Assembly: GCA_042090305.1 (NCBI GenBank)
Contig: JBELJQ010000008.1
Span: 1-55,481, forward strand
Length of the DNA stretch: 55,481 bases
Direction of reading: 5' to 3'
DNA from: TMED13 sp042090305
GTDB taxonomy: Bacteria > Pseudomonadota > Alphaproteobacteria > Methylaequorales > Methylaequoraceae
The notes under the pieces: generated by a model
The model's input: only the letters and a program-made list of their open reading frames with translations
The model's database searches: none
What the model was told of the DNA's origin: nothing
Shown: piece by piece, positions 16,211 through 24,604 of the stretch
How positions within the stretch are numbered: position 1 is the first letter of the stretch
Layout of the letters: each line of letters opens with the position of its first letter
Made by a program: the position numbers and the translations under genes

Positions 16211-17907
16211 TGAAATTAAAACAATTTTTTGATTTCACAAGAATCTATAATAAAGAAATAATCACGTATAGTATTATCACCTTTCTTTCATCATTTTTAG
16301 AAAGCATTGGATTGATTACTTTAATACCTCTTCTTTCAATTGTTTCAAACAAAGATATCGATGAGGGAAATCAAATAAGTAATTTTACTCAAGATATTTT
16401 TGATAAATTAAACTTAGAACCAAGTTTTAATTTTTTAATTATAGTCATATTAATTATTTCACTAAGTTCAATATTATTAAGATTTTTGGCTAAACTATAT
16501 ACTGGATACACACAAAATAAAATAATGACTGAACACAGAATGCAGTTAATAAATTCTGTCAAACAAGTTGGTTGGGAATTTTATTCTAATTTATCATCAG
16601 GATACTTATTGAATCTTATTATGCGTGAAACATTACAAATTGGAAAATATTTCACAAGTGTTTGCAGTTTATTAAGTATGTTTTTCCAAATAATAGCGTT
16701 TACTTTAGTAGTAATTATTATTGACTCACAAATAATAATAATGCTTGTGTTAGCTGGAATCATAATGTTTTCAACTTTATCTTTTATTGTTGGAAAAACT
16801 GGGTCTATTTCAAAAAAGTTGGTAGAGAATAGAAATTATTTTTCTAAGCAATTAATTGATTTCTTAGGTGCAGCCAAGACATTTATTATTATGGGTATAA
16901 ATAAATATTATTTTATTAATTTTGAAAAACTTATCAAAGAGCTAAGAGCTAATTTGAATGGGGTAATTCTACTTAATGCATCTCTAGAATTATTTCAAGA
17001 ACTCATAAAGATTTCTTTTGGGATCTTTATTATTTATTTTTTACTAAAAAATAGACAGATGGAATTTGAAATTTTCATTGTTTTATTTATTACATTTATA
17101 AGAGGGTTTTCAGTATTTCAATCAGGACAAAAAGATATACAAAGAATATTTAATGCCAGCTACTCATTGAAATACGTTGAAAATGCCATTGTTGATTCAA
17201 CTAAACACAAAGAGGAATTTAAAGGCTCAAAAATTATTAAGAAATTTAAAAAAATTATATTTAAAAAAGTAAGATTCAGTTATAAGAAAAAAAGAGTATT
17301 TACAAATTTAAATTTAGAGATTAATGATAAATCATTTTTAAGTATTGTTGGCCCATCTGGTTCCGGAAAAACAACTTTCATTGATCTTTTATCTGGTTTA
17401 ATTCAAACTGAAACTGGAGAAATACTTATAGATAAATCTAATATTAATAATATTGATATTAAAGTGTGGAGAAATCTAATAAGTTTTGTTCCACAAGACG
17501 TTTTTTTATTTAATGATACTGTTTTTAAAAATATAATTTTAGAAAACAAAAATATATCTGAGAAAGATGTTAATAAAATTTTGAAAGTTGTAGGATTGAG
17601 CAAAAATAAATTTGGTAAACATATTGATGCAAGTTACATGGTTGGTGAGCAGGGTAGAAAGTTATCAGGTGGCCAAAAACAAAAAATCGCAATAGCAAGA
17701 GCATTGATTAGAAAACCTAAAATATTGATATTAGATGAACCATTCTCTTCTCTTGACATTGAATCTAGAAAACAAATCCTTGATGTATTAATAAACATTA
17801 AAGGAAAATACCTGATAATAGCTTCAACTCATGAAAAGGAGTTGATACGTATAAGTGATTTAACTTTTAAAGTTGATAGAAATAAGATCATTAAACACAG
17901 CCTATGA
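16210..17907 (+). CDS. ABC transporter, fused permease-ATPase (PglK/MsbA-like flippase)
   Basis: A half-transporter with an N-terminal membrane domain (several hydrophobic helices up to about residue 300) and a C-terminal ATPase. Walker A GPSGSGKTT is at about 381-389, the signature LSGGQKQ at about 486-492, Walker B ILILDEP at about 506-512, and an H-loop STHEKE follows. The 565 aa length equals that of PglK-type lipid-linked oligosaccharide flippases. I found no Wzx, Wzy or Wzm/Wzt in the window, so this is the best candidate for moving lipid-linked glycan across the inner membrane. MsbA-like lipid A export is an alternative. Followed with a 4 bp overlap by an uncharacterised gene. Confidence 0.88.
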   Translation: MKLKQFFDFTRIYNKEIITYSIITFLSSFLESIGLITLIPLLSIVSNKDIDEGNQISNFTQDIFDKLNLEPSFNFLIIVILIISLSSILLRFLAKLYTGYTQNKIMTEHRMQLINSVKQVGWEFYSNLSSGYLLNLIMRETLQIGKYFTSVCSLLSMFFQIIAFTLVVIIIDSQIIIMLVLAGIIMFSTLSFIVGKTGSISKKLVENRNYFSKQLIDFLGAAKTFIIMGINKYYFINFEKLIKELRANLNGVILLNASLELFQELIKISFGIFIIYFLLKNRQMEFEIFIVLFITFIRGFSVFQSGQKDIQRIFNASYSLKYVENAIVDSTKHKEEFKGSKIIKKFKKIIFKKVRFSYKKKRVFTNLNLEINDKSFLSIVGPSGSGKTTFIDLLSGLIQTETGEILIDKSNINNIDIKVWRNLISFVPQDVFLFNDTVFKNIILENKNISEKDVNKILKVVGLSKNKFGKHIDASYMVGEQGRKLSGGQKQKIAIARALIRKPKILILDEPFSSLDIESRKQILDVLINIKGKYLIIASTHEKELIRISDLTFKVDRNKIIKHSL

Positions 17908-19205
17908 TAAAAAAGATAAGTCATAGTTTTTTAAAATTATTAGTAGCAATTTCTTTATTTATTTTTGTTTCTCTCCAAAAGATTAAAAATATTAGAGGAA
18001 GAAAAAGAAAACTAATTTTAGTTCTATTACCTGAAAAATTTATTGAAGATTTGAGATTCATAGAGGATAGTAACCAATATTTAATTATAAAATTTAGCGA
18101 AAGAATTTTGAATTTTATTAATCTTTATTACAAAGAAAAAGTCGAATCGGATCATATTTACAATTCATCAGAAAACATTGTTGATAAACAAAATATTCTA
18201 CATGAAATACTTAGGGCATCATTTTCATTTTTATTTAAATTTTATAAAATAGATGCTGTTTTCACCTCTGATTTTAGATATAGATATACCATCGACATCT
18301 GTATTGTACTTCAGAAAAAATTTAGTGTTCCATGGATTGTTTTGCATAGAGAGAATATGTATGCCAATCAAATGATTTATAAATCTGCATTAGGTAGGTA
18401 TAAGAAATTTGGAAAATTTTTTGGAACAAAAATATTTGTACATAATGAGGTAACTAAAAAGTTGCTTACACAATCAGGGTTTGCGTCCATGAGTCAGATA
18501 AAAGTATTGGGTTGTATCAGAATGGATGAATTATTTAAATTAAATAAGAGAAAATATGAGAAAAAGAATATCATTCTTTTTTCCTTTAAAAAAAGGACTA
18601 AAGTTTATCAAGACTTCAAAGATCCTGAAATTAATCAGTTGGTTAAACTTTATAATAATACGATTTATCCAGACGAAATATTCGATACTACACATACTGA
18701 ATTTATAAAACTTGCAAAAGAATATCCTAAAATCGATTTTATTATAAGAACAAAAAAAATGTTCATGAAAAGTAATTTCTGGCAAAAAAATCTCAAGAGA
18801 AGCTTTAAAAATGTAAATGGATCTTCAAACTTGAAAAATCTTATTATAGATTATGATACCAATCTTTATGATTTATTAAAAGAGAGTTACTTTGTAATTG
18901 GCATGGACACCTCTGCAATACTTGAAGCATCAATTATTAATTTGCCAGTAATAATTCCGTATTTTAATTGCATAAAAAATAAAAAATATAATAAAATACT
19001 AAATTTTTATGATTATTTTGATTGTTTTGACACCCCAGCAAATAAAATGGATTTAATAATGATTATGAAATCTAGAATAAAGGATTTCAGTTCATCACAA
19101 AGGGTTTATAAAAAAAGAAAAAAACTTTTTGAAAAATATTTTTACAAATTTGATTGTAATCACTTAAAAAGATATATTGATGCAATTAATGCCGAAATAG
19201 ATTAA
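17904..19205 (+). CDS. Uncharacterised membrane-anchored protein, putative GT-B transferase (paralogue of 27579-28892)
   Basis: I do not recognise a named family. A hydrophobic segment at about residues 11-24 suggests an N-terminal membrane anchor, followed by a basic stretch. Conserved blocks shared with the minus-strand gene at 27579-28892 are a VLHRENMY-like element, KIFVHNEVTKKLL, then KVLGCIRMDELF, an ILFSF element, and a C-terminal GMDTSAILEASIINLPVIIPYF resembling the donor loop of CDP-glycerol or GT-B transferases. It follows the flippase gene with an ATGA overlap, so it may act on the lipid-linked glycan. Function is inferred only from fold-like motifs and position. Confidence 0.6.
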   Translation: MIKKISHSFLKLLVAISLFIFVSLQKIKNIRGRKRKLILVLLPEKFIEDLRFIEDSNQYLIIKFSERILNFINLYYKEKVESDHIYNSSENIVDKQNILHEILRASFSFLFKFYKIDAVFTSDFRYRYTIDICIVLQKKFSVPWIVLHRENMYANQMIYKSALGRYKKFGKFFGTKIFVHNEVTKKLLTQSGFASMSQIKVLGCIRMDELFKLNKRKYEKKNIILFSFKKRTKVYQDFKDPEINQLVKLYNNTIYPDEIFDTTHTEFIKLAKEYPKIDFIIRTKKMFMKSNFWQKNLKRSFKNVNGSSNLKNLIIDYDTNLYDLLKESYFVIGMDTSAILEASIINLPVIIPYFNCIKNKKYNKILNFYDYFDCFDTPANKMDLIMIMKSRIKDFSSSQRVYKKRKKLFEKYFYKFDCNHLKRYIDAINAEID

Positions 19206-19236
19206 TCTAATCTCTCATTTAATAAGTTTTAATGTT

Positions 19237-20331
19237 ATGAATAGTAGTACAAGAAGTGTAAAAATAATTGGTGCAGGTTCAATAGGAAATCATTTAGCGC
19301 ATGCGGCTAGAACACTTGGTTGGAATGTTACATTGTGTGATATTGATGGTGCTGCATTGAAAAGAACAAAAAATGAAATATACCCTAGCAGATATAAAAA
19401 ATGGGATAATAAAATTAAATTAAGTTTATTAAACGAAACTCCTAAAGGAATTTTCGATATAATATTTATTGGTACTCCACCCGAGCATCATATTAATTTA
19501 GCATTGGAGTCAATTAAGGAAGAACCCCTAGCAATTTGTATTGAAAAACCGTTATCAACCCCTGACTTAAAAAAAATTGATAAACTTTCTGAACAAATAG
19601 AGGCTAAAAAGCTAAAGTGTTTCATCGGATACGATCACCTAGTTGGTGACGCATGCCAGTTCGCATCTTCTAAAGTTAAAAATCAAGCCAGAAGAGTTGA
19701 ATATATTGATGTAAAAATCAAAGAACATTGGCAAGGTATATTCAATGCTCATCCTTGGTTGGATGGACCAAAAGATAGTTATCTTGGTTATTTTTCAAAG
19801 GGTGGTGGGGCATGTTTAGAGCATTCACATGGTATAAGTTTATGGCAACACTTTGCCTCTGTTTCAGGATCAGGAAGAGTTATAGAAGTTTTTGCCGACT
19901 TTGAATTTTGTAGTGATAATAACCTCAACTATGACAAATTCTGTTTTCTAAATGTAAAAACAGAGAATGGTCTTCGTGGGCGAATTATTCAAGATGTTGT
20001 ATCCTTCCCACCAACTAAAAATGTGTGTATTCAATATGATAAAATGTCAATTAATTGGCATTGTAATTATGACAAAGATTCCGATGCAGTTTCTGTAATT
20101 GATGCATCAGGAGAAAGCTTAAGAAAATTTCCAAAGAAAAGACCTGATGATTTTATAAATGAATTATCTCACATTAATAATGTAATTAAAAAAGGCGTCG
20201 ACTCACCAATTCAGCTCAATCATGGCATTGAAACGATGATGATAATAGCTGCAGCTCATAAATCCTTTAAAAAAAAAAAAAAGGTTAAAATTAATTATGA
20301 AAATGGTTATAAACTAAGTTCAATAATGTAG
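19237..20331 (+). CDS. Gfo/Idh/MocA family oxidoreductase
   Basis: A Rossmann-fold NAD(P)-dependent oxidoreductase with GAGSIGNHLAHAA at the N-terminus and the EKPLS element near residue 106. A GGGACLEHSHGISLWQHF segment around residues 190-207 fits the family's second-domain catalytic His region. The 364 aa length is normal. A 14-A run near the 3' end (20269-20282) encodes five Lys before the C-terminal tail. It precedes the NeuB-cupin gene by 5 bp, so it likely oxidises or reduces a sugar in the same pathway. The distinct sequence from the member at 5611 suggests a different substrate. Confidence 0.87.
   Translation: MNSSTRSVKIIGAGSIGNHLAHAARTLGWNVTLCDIDGAALKRTKNEIYPSRYKKWDNKIKLSLLNETPKGIFDIIFIGTPPEHHINLALESIKEEPLAICIEKPLSTPDLKKIDKLSEQIEAKKLKCFIGYDHLVGDACQFASSKVKNQARRVEYIDVKIKEHWQGIFNAHPWLDGPKDSYLGYFSKGGGACLEHSHGISLWQHFASVSGSGRVIEVFADFEFCSDNNLNYDKFCFLNVKTENGLRGRIIQDVVSFPPTKNVCIQYDKMSINWHCNYDKDSDAVSVIDASGESLRKFPKKRPDDFINELSHINNVIKKGVDSPIQLNHGIETMMIIAAAHKSFKKKKKVKINYENGYKLSSIM
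20269..20282 (+). repeat. Poly-A tract (14 A) near the 3' end of a Gfo/Idh gene
   Basis: Fourteen A encode a five-Lys stretch about 16 codons before the stop of the 19237-20331 gene. A slip would change only the C-terminal tail. Confidence 0.9.
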
Positions 20332-20336
20332 CCTGT

Positions 20337-21845
20337 ATGAAATTGTTAGAAGATATATTTGTTCTCGATTTAGCTAATAATCACCAAGGTAGCCTAAGTC
20401 ACGCCAAAAATATAATTAATCAATATTCAAAAATTATAAAAAAACAAAAAATAAAGGCAACTATAAAGTTTCAATTTAGAAATATTGATACTCTTATACA
20501 TCCAGAATATAAAAAATTTGAGGATAACAAACATATTAGTAGATTTAAAAGTACAAAACTTTCAATAAACCAATATCAGGAATTAATAAAATTAATAAAG
20601 GCAAATAAACTTTATACATGCTGCACTCCTTTTGATGAAGTGTCCGTGGATCTAGTTAAAGAACTAGATTTCGATATTGTAAAAATTGCTAGTTGTAGTG
20701 CTAAAGATTGGCCATTAATAGAGAAAGTATCATTATTAAATAAACCAATTATATTTTCAACCGGTGGATTAACACTTGATGAAATTGACGATCTTGTAAG
20801 TTTTTTTGAGCATAAAGGTTGTGATTTTGGAATAATGCACTGTGTTTCATTATACCCAACTAAACATAATGATTTTAACTTTCAATTCATTGAAAGATTA
20901 TGTAATAGGTATCCTAACTATATAATTGGTTGGTCTACTCACGAAGACCCTGATAATTATCATGCCGTAAAAATTGCGCAGGCAAAGGGTGCTAAAATGT
21001 TCGAAAAGCATATAGGTCTTGAAACTAAAGAAAACAAGCTCAACAAATACTCATGTACCCCAAAACAATTTGAAAAGTGGGTTGAATCGTATAAATATTC
21101 AGTAGAATGTTGTGGAAACTCAATAAAAAAAATCTCTGATGAGGAAATCAGTGCGATAAGCACTTTATTGAGAGGAGTGTATGCCAAAAAGAATTTAAAA
21201 GCAGGCTATAAGCTTAAGAAATCAGATATACTATTTGCTATGCCTTACAACAAAAATCAGGTTGATAGTGGAAACTTTAAAGAAGGGTCGGTCTTAAAAA
21301 AGGATATTCAGGCTATGAATCCAATTTATAAAGATGACATTAGAGGTAAAAATACTAGTGGTGTTAATGAATTGAAAAGTGCGATTCACGAAGTCAAAGG
21401 TATGTTGTCTGAAGCTAAAATTTATTTAAATAGTAGTTTTGAAGTAGAATATTCTCATCATTACGGAATGAAAAACTTTAAAAAGACTGGTGCATGTATC
21501 ATTAATTGTATAAATAGAGCTTATTGTAAAAAAATAATTGTAATGCTGCCAGGTCAACATCACCCACCACATTTTCACCCTAAAAAAGAAGAAACATTTC
21601 AAGTTCTTCATGGAGATTTAACTGTTTATTTGAATGGAAATGAAAAAAAATTACTACCTGGTGAAACTTTATTGATTCAATCGGGAGTATGGCACTCTTT
21701 TCAATCTAAAACTGGCTGTATTTTTGAGGAGGTTTCGACAACTCACTATAATAATGATTCTGTCTATAAAGATCAAAAAATAAATGCGATGCAAAGGAAA
21801 GAAAGAAAAACCATAGTTGATCATTGGGGTAGATTTCAAATTTAG
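20337..21845 (+). CDS. NeuB-family synthase fused to a C-terminal cupin domain
   Basis: Residues 1-270 form a NeuB-type TIM barrel: LANNHQG at the start, CCTPFDEVSVDLVKELDF, KIASCSAKDWPLIEK, MHCVSLYPTKH, GWSTHEDPDNYHAV and EKHIGLE. This resembles the PseI branch more than the other two NeuBs do. Residues about 275-340 look like a SAF-type domain. From about residue 390 a cupin follows with clustered His408, His409, His412, His414 and Glu418 and a distal His453 before HSFQSK. The total of 502 aa compares with about 340-350 for ordinary NeuB. The cupin could isomerise or epimerise the sugar made or used by the synthase. A cytidylyltransferase gene follows 5 bp later. Confidence 0.85.
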   Translation: MKLLEDIFVLDLANNHQGSLSHAKNIINQYSKIIKKQKIKATIKFQFRNIDTLIHPEYKKFEDNKHISRFKSTKLSINQYQELIKLIKANKLYTCCTPFDEVSVDLVKELDFDIVKIASCSAKDWPLIEKVSLLNKPIIFSTGGLTLDEIDDLVSFFEHKGCDFGIMHCVSLYPTKHNDFNFQFIERLCNRYPNYIIGWSTHEDPDNYHAVKIAQAKGAKMFEKHIGLETKENKLNKYSCTPKQFEKWVESYKYSVECCGNSIKKISDEEISAISTLLRGVYAKKNLKAGYKLKKSDILFAMPYNKNQVDSGNFKEGSVLKKDIQAMNPIYKDDIRGKNTSGVNELKSAIHEVKGMLSEAKIYLNSSFEVEYSHHYGMKNFKKTGACIINCINRAYCKKIIVMLPGQHHPPHFHPKKEETFQVLHGDLTVYLNGNEKKLLPGETLLIQSGVWHSFQSKTGCIFEEVSTTHYNNDSVYKDQKINAMQRKERKTIVDHWGRFQI

Positions 21846-21850
21846 CTTTT

Positions 21851-22567
21851 ATGTACAAAGGGAAGAAAGTTCTAGCTATTATTCCTGCAAGAGGTGGGAG
21901 TAAAGCAATAAAACAAAAAAATATTGTGAAGTTAGCAGGCATCCCATTGATAGGGTATGTATCTCAAGTTCTTAATAAAATAAATATCATTGATTTCAGT
22001 CTCGTCTCTACTGATAGTGAGAAGATTTCTAATATATCCATGAAGTACAATCTTAACGTGCCTTTTAAAAGGCCAAAAAGTTTATCAGGTGATAAAATAT
22101 CTGATATTGATGTAATGTGTCATGCACTAAAAAAAATTGAGAAAATAAAAAAAAGTAAATTCGATATTATTGTATTACTACAACCTACTTCTCCCTTGAG
22201 AAGATATTCTGATGTAGTCAAAGTTATAAAAAAATTAGTAGATTATAAACTTGATAGTGTGTGGACAGTTTCAAAAACAGATCCAAAGTTCCATCCATTA
22301 AAACAGTTAGTACTAAAAAAATCCTCACTATTATATTATGATAAATTAGGTAAAGACATTATTGCGAGACAACAATTATCAGATCTTTACCATAGAAATG
22401 GTGTGGCATATGCAATTACTCGAGAATGTTTATTAAAGCAAAAAAAACTTCTAGGAAAAAAAAATGGTTTCATTATTATTAAGAGGTTTTTAGCTAACAT
22501 CGATAATCAAGATGATTTAGATTTAGCAGAATTTTATATAAAAAAAGAAAATGAAAAGAAAATTTAA
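21851..22567 (+). CDS. neuA: Acylneuraminate cytidylyltransferase (NeuA-like)
   Basis: Activates a nonulosonic acid with CTP to the CMP-sugar. The N-terminal PARGGSKAIKQKN motif (residues 12-24) is the CMP-Neu5Ac synthetase P-loop-like signature, and LLQPTSPLRR lies further in at about 110-119. The 238 aa length is typical of bacterial single-domain NeuA/PseF/LegF. It lies right after the NeuB-cupin fusion, so the two probably form one synthase/activation pair. Its 3' end overlaps the next dehydratase gene by 17 bp. Confidence 0.9.
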   Translation: MYKGKKVLAIIPARGGSKAIKQKNIVKLAGIPLIGYVSQVLNKINIIDFSLVSTDSEKISNISMKYNLNVPFKRPKSLSGDKISDIDVMCHALKKIEKIKKSKFDIIVLLQPTSPLRRYSDVVKVIKKLVDYKLDSVWTVSKTDPKFHPLKQLVLKKSSLLYYDKLGKDIIARQQLSDLYHRNGVAYAITRECLLKQKKLLGKKNGFIIIKRFLANIDNQDDLDLAEFYIKKENEKKI

Positions 22568-23561
22568 TTGGAAAAATAAAAAAATATTAATTACTGGAGC
22601 TTGTGGAACTATTGGAAGAGCATTGAGCTCTGAAATTATTAAGAAGCCGATAAATGAATTGATTTTATTAGATAATAATGAAACAAGTATTTATGAAATC
22701 TCTGAAAATTATGACTCAAATAAAAAAGTGAAAGTTTTTTTAGGAGATATTAGGCAACAAAAATCTATCTACAAAGCTTTTAGAGATATAGATATAGTAT
22801 TTCATGGAGCTGCATTGAAGCATGTTGAGTTAGGTGAATTAAATCCGTCAGAAATAATTAGTACTAATATATTGGGAACAGAAAATGTTGTGGAATGTGC
22901 ACTTCAGAATAATATACAAAAATTAATATTTATGAGTTCAGATAAAGCTGTTAATCCAACAAATTTGATGGGAGCTTCAAAACTGTTTGGTGAGAAAATA
23001 TCAAAGTCGTTTAATTCATCTAACTCAAAATCAATATTCATAACTACAAGATTTGGAAATGTACTGGGATCATCAGGTTCAGCTTTAATTAAATTTATAA
23101 AACAAATAAAAAATAATAGCTCAGTTACATTAACTAGTAAAAGAATGACAAGATTTATAATGACAAAAAAAGAGGCTATTAATTTGTTGATTGGTTCATG
23201 TGAAAAAGGGTGTAGTGGTGATACATTTGTTTCAAAAATGTCAGCTGTATCAATATTTGATTTAATCTTAGCGCTTTATTCGCTCATTGAAAAAAAAGAA
23301 AAGAGGAAAATTAAACAAAAAATAAAAATAATAGGAGAAAAAAAGGGAGAAAAATACTTTGAAGAGCTTATAAATAACGAAGAAATCGAAAGAGTTGATG
23401 ATTCTGGCAGTAAATATTTTATAGTTAAAGACAAGTTACATGTAGGAGCTAAAAAAAATGATAATTATTCTTCCAAAACGCAAAAATTAATGAATGTATC
23501 AGAGATAATTAAGTTATTACAAAAAGATGATTATGTGAATTATTTACTAAATATAAGTTGA
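22551..23561 (+). CDS. UDP-sugar 4,6-dehydratase, retaining LegB/PglF-like
   Basis: An extended SDR of the FlaA1/CapD group. The NAD motif TGACGTIG is at residues 15-22, followed by LLDNNETSIYE, FLGDIRQQKSIYKAF, FHGAALKHVEL and MSSDKAVNPTNLMGASK. The usual catalytic Tyr is replaced by Met140 (Lys144 kept), as in PglF/WbpM-type enzymes that keep C5 configuration; PseB at 3358 keeps the Tyr. This points to a legionaminic or bacillosamine-type branch. The 336 aa length fits soluble members without the membrane domain. It overlaps the downstream neuB by 4 bp. Confidence 0.85.
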   Translation: MKRKFNWKNKKILITGACGTIGRALSSEIIKKPINELILLDNNETSIYEISENYDSNKKVKVFLGDIRQQKSIYKAFRDIDIVFHGAALKHVELGELNPSEIISTNILGTENVVECALQNNIQKLIFMSSDKAVNPTNLMGASKLFGEKISKSFNSSNSKSIFITTRFGNVLGSSGSALIKFIKQIKNNSSVTLTSKRMTRFIMTKKEAINLLIGSCEKGCSGDTFVSKMSAVSIFDLILALYSLIEKKEKRKIKQKIKIIGEKKGEKYFEELINNEEIERVDDSGSKYFIVKDKLHVGAKKNDNYSSKTQKLMNVSEIIKLLQKDDYVNYLLNIS

Positions 23562-24604
23562 TGAAGAAAAGTCAACTGAAGTTAAATGAACAAATTGATT
23601 TAGGTTCAATAATAATAGGCGACCAAAAACCTTGTTTTATAGTTGCGGAAGCAGGTGTGGCACACTTTGGTAGTTTAGAGAAATGTTTTAAATTAGTAGA
23701 TTTAGCCAAAAGTTCAGGAGCAAATGCTATCAAGTTTCAGATTTATGATATCGATTCGTTCATTTCGAGAAAATCTAAAAAGTGGTTTTCCAGGATGAAA
23801 GAGAAGAGTTTAAATAATGATGATTTTTTAGAAATTAAAAAATATTGTAAGAAAAAAAAAATACTTTTTTTTTTAACACCTCATGATGAAAAAGCTCTTT
23901 CCTTTACTGAAAAAATGGATTTACCATTACTTAAAATTGGTTCGGGCGAAGTTCAAAATAATTCATTTATCAAGAAGATATTATCTCTAAATAAACCAAC
24001 AATTATTTCAACAGGGATGTATGATGAAGATGACCTAAATGACTTGATAAAAATAATCAAAAAACAAAAAAATAAAAATATTGCGATTCTTCATTGTGTT
24101 TCATCTTATCCAACCAAATCTGAGGAAGTAAACCTAAACGTGATAAATGAGTATAAAGAAAAAATACAGGGCATAATAGGTTATTCAGATCACACTGAAG
24201 GGCATGAAGTTTGTATATTAGCTGTAGCTGCGGGAGCAAAGATTATCGAAAAGCATATAACTTTAGATTTTAATATTCCTAACGCTCAAGACTGGAAGGT
24301 TTCCTGTGGACCTAATGATTTTAAGTCGTTTGTTAATAAAATAAGGAGTGTTGAGAAAATACTTGGTCTAAAAAAAAAAAAAATAAGTAAAGAGGAAAAA
24401 AAAAGCCTTTTATGGGCAAGAAAGTCTCTTATCTTGAAAAATAATGTTTCTAAAAATAATAAAATTAATTATAGTGATTTAAATACAAAACGACCAGGAG
24501 TTGGAATTTCACCTAATAAAATTAAAGAAGTTATTGGTTTGGTCGCTTGTAAAGATTTAAAAAAAGAAACAATTCTAAAATGGTCAATGTTAAAAAAAAA
24601 ATAG
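23558..24604 (+). CDS. neuB: NeuB-family nonulosonate synthase
   Basis: The third NeuB-family synthase, condensing a free amino sugar with phosphoenolpyruvate. Motifs: VAEAGVAHFGSLEKC, GANAIKFQIYD, FLTPHDEKAL, KIGSGEVQNNSF, STGMYDEDDL, LHCVSSYPTK, GYSDHTEGHE and EKHITLD, then a C-terminal SAF-like domain from about residue 280 with the RPGVGISP motif. This pattern is that of NeuB/LegI. The 348 aa length is normal. A run of 14 A (24370-24383) lies in the linker before the SAF domain. It overlaps neuC by 25 bp, consistent with using the sugar that enzyme releases. Confidence 0.9.
   Translation: MMKKSQLKLNEQIDLGSIIIGDQKPCFIVAEAGVAHFGSLEKCFKLVDLAKSSGANAIKFQIYDIDSFISRKSKKWFSRMKEKSLNNDDFLEIKKYCKKKKILFFLTPHDEKALSFTEKMDLPLLKIGSGEVQNNSFIKKILSLNKPTIISTGMYDEDDLNDLIKIIKKQKNKNIAILHCVSSYPTKSEEVNLNVINEYKEKIQGIIGYSDHTEGHEVCILAVAAGAKIIEKHITLDFNIPNAQDWKVSCGPNDFKSFVNKIRSVEKILGLKKKKISKEEKKSLLWARKSLILKNNVSKNNKINYSDLNTKRPGVGISPNKIKEVIGLVACKDLKKETILKWSMLKKK
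24370..24383 (+). repeat. Poly-A tract (14 A) inside a neuB gene
   Basis: Fourteen A encode a four-Lys stretch between the TIM barrel and the SAF domain of the 23558-24604 synthase. Slippage here would remove the SAF domain. Confidence 0.9.
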
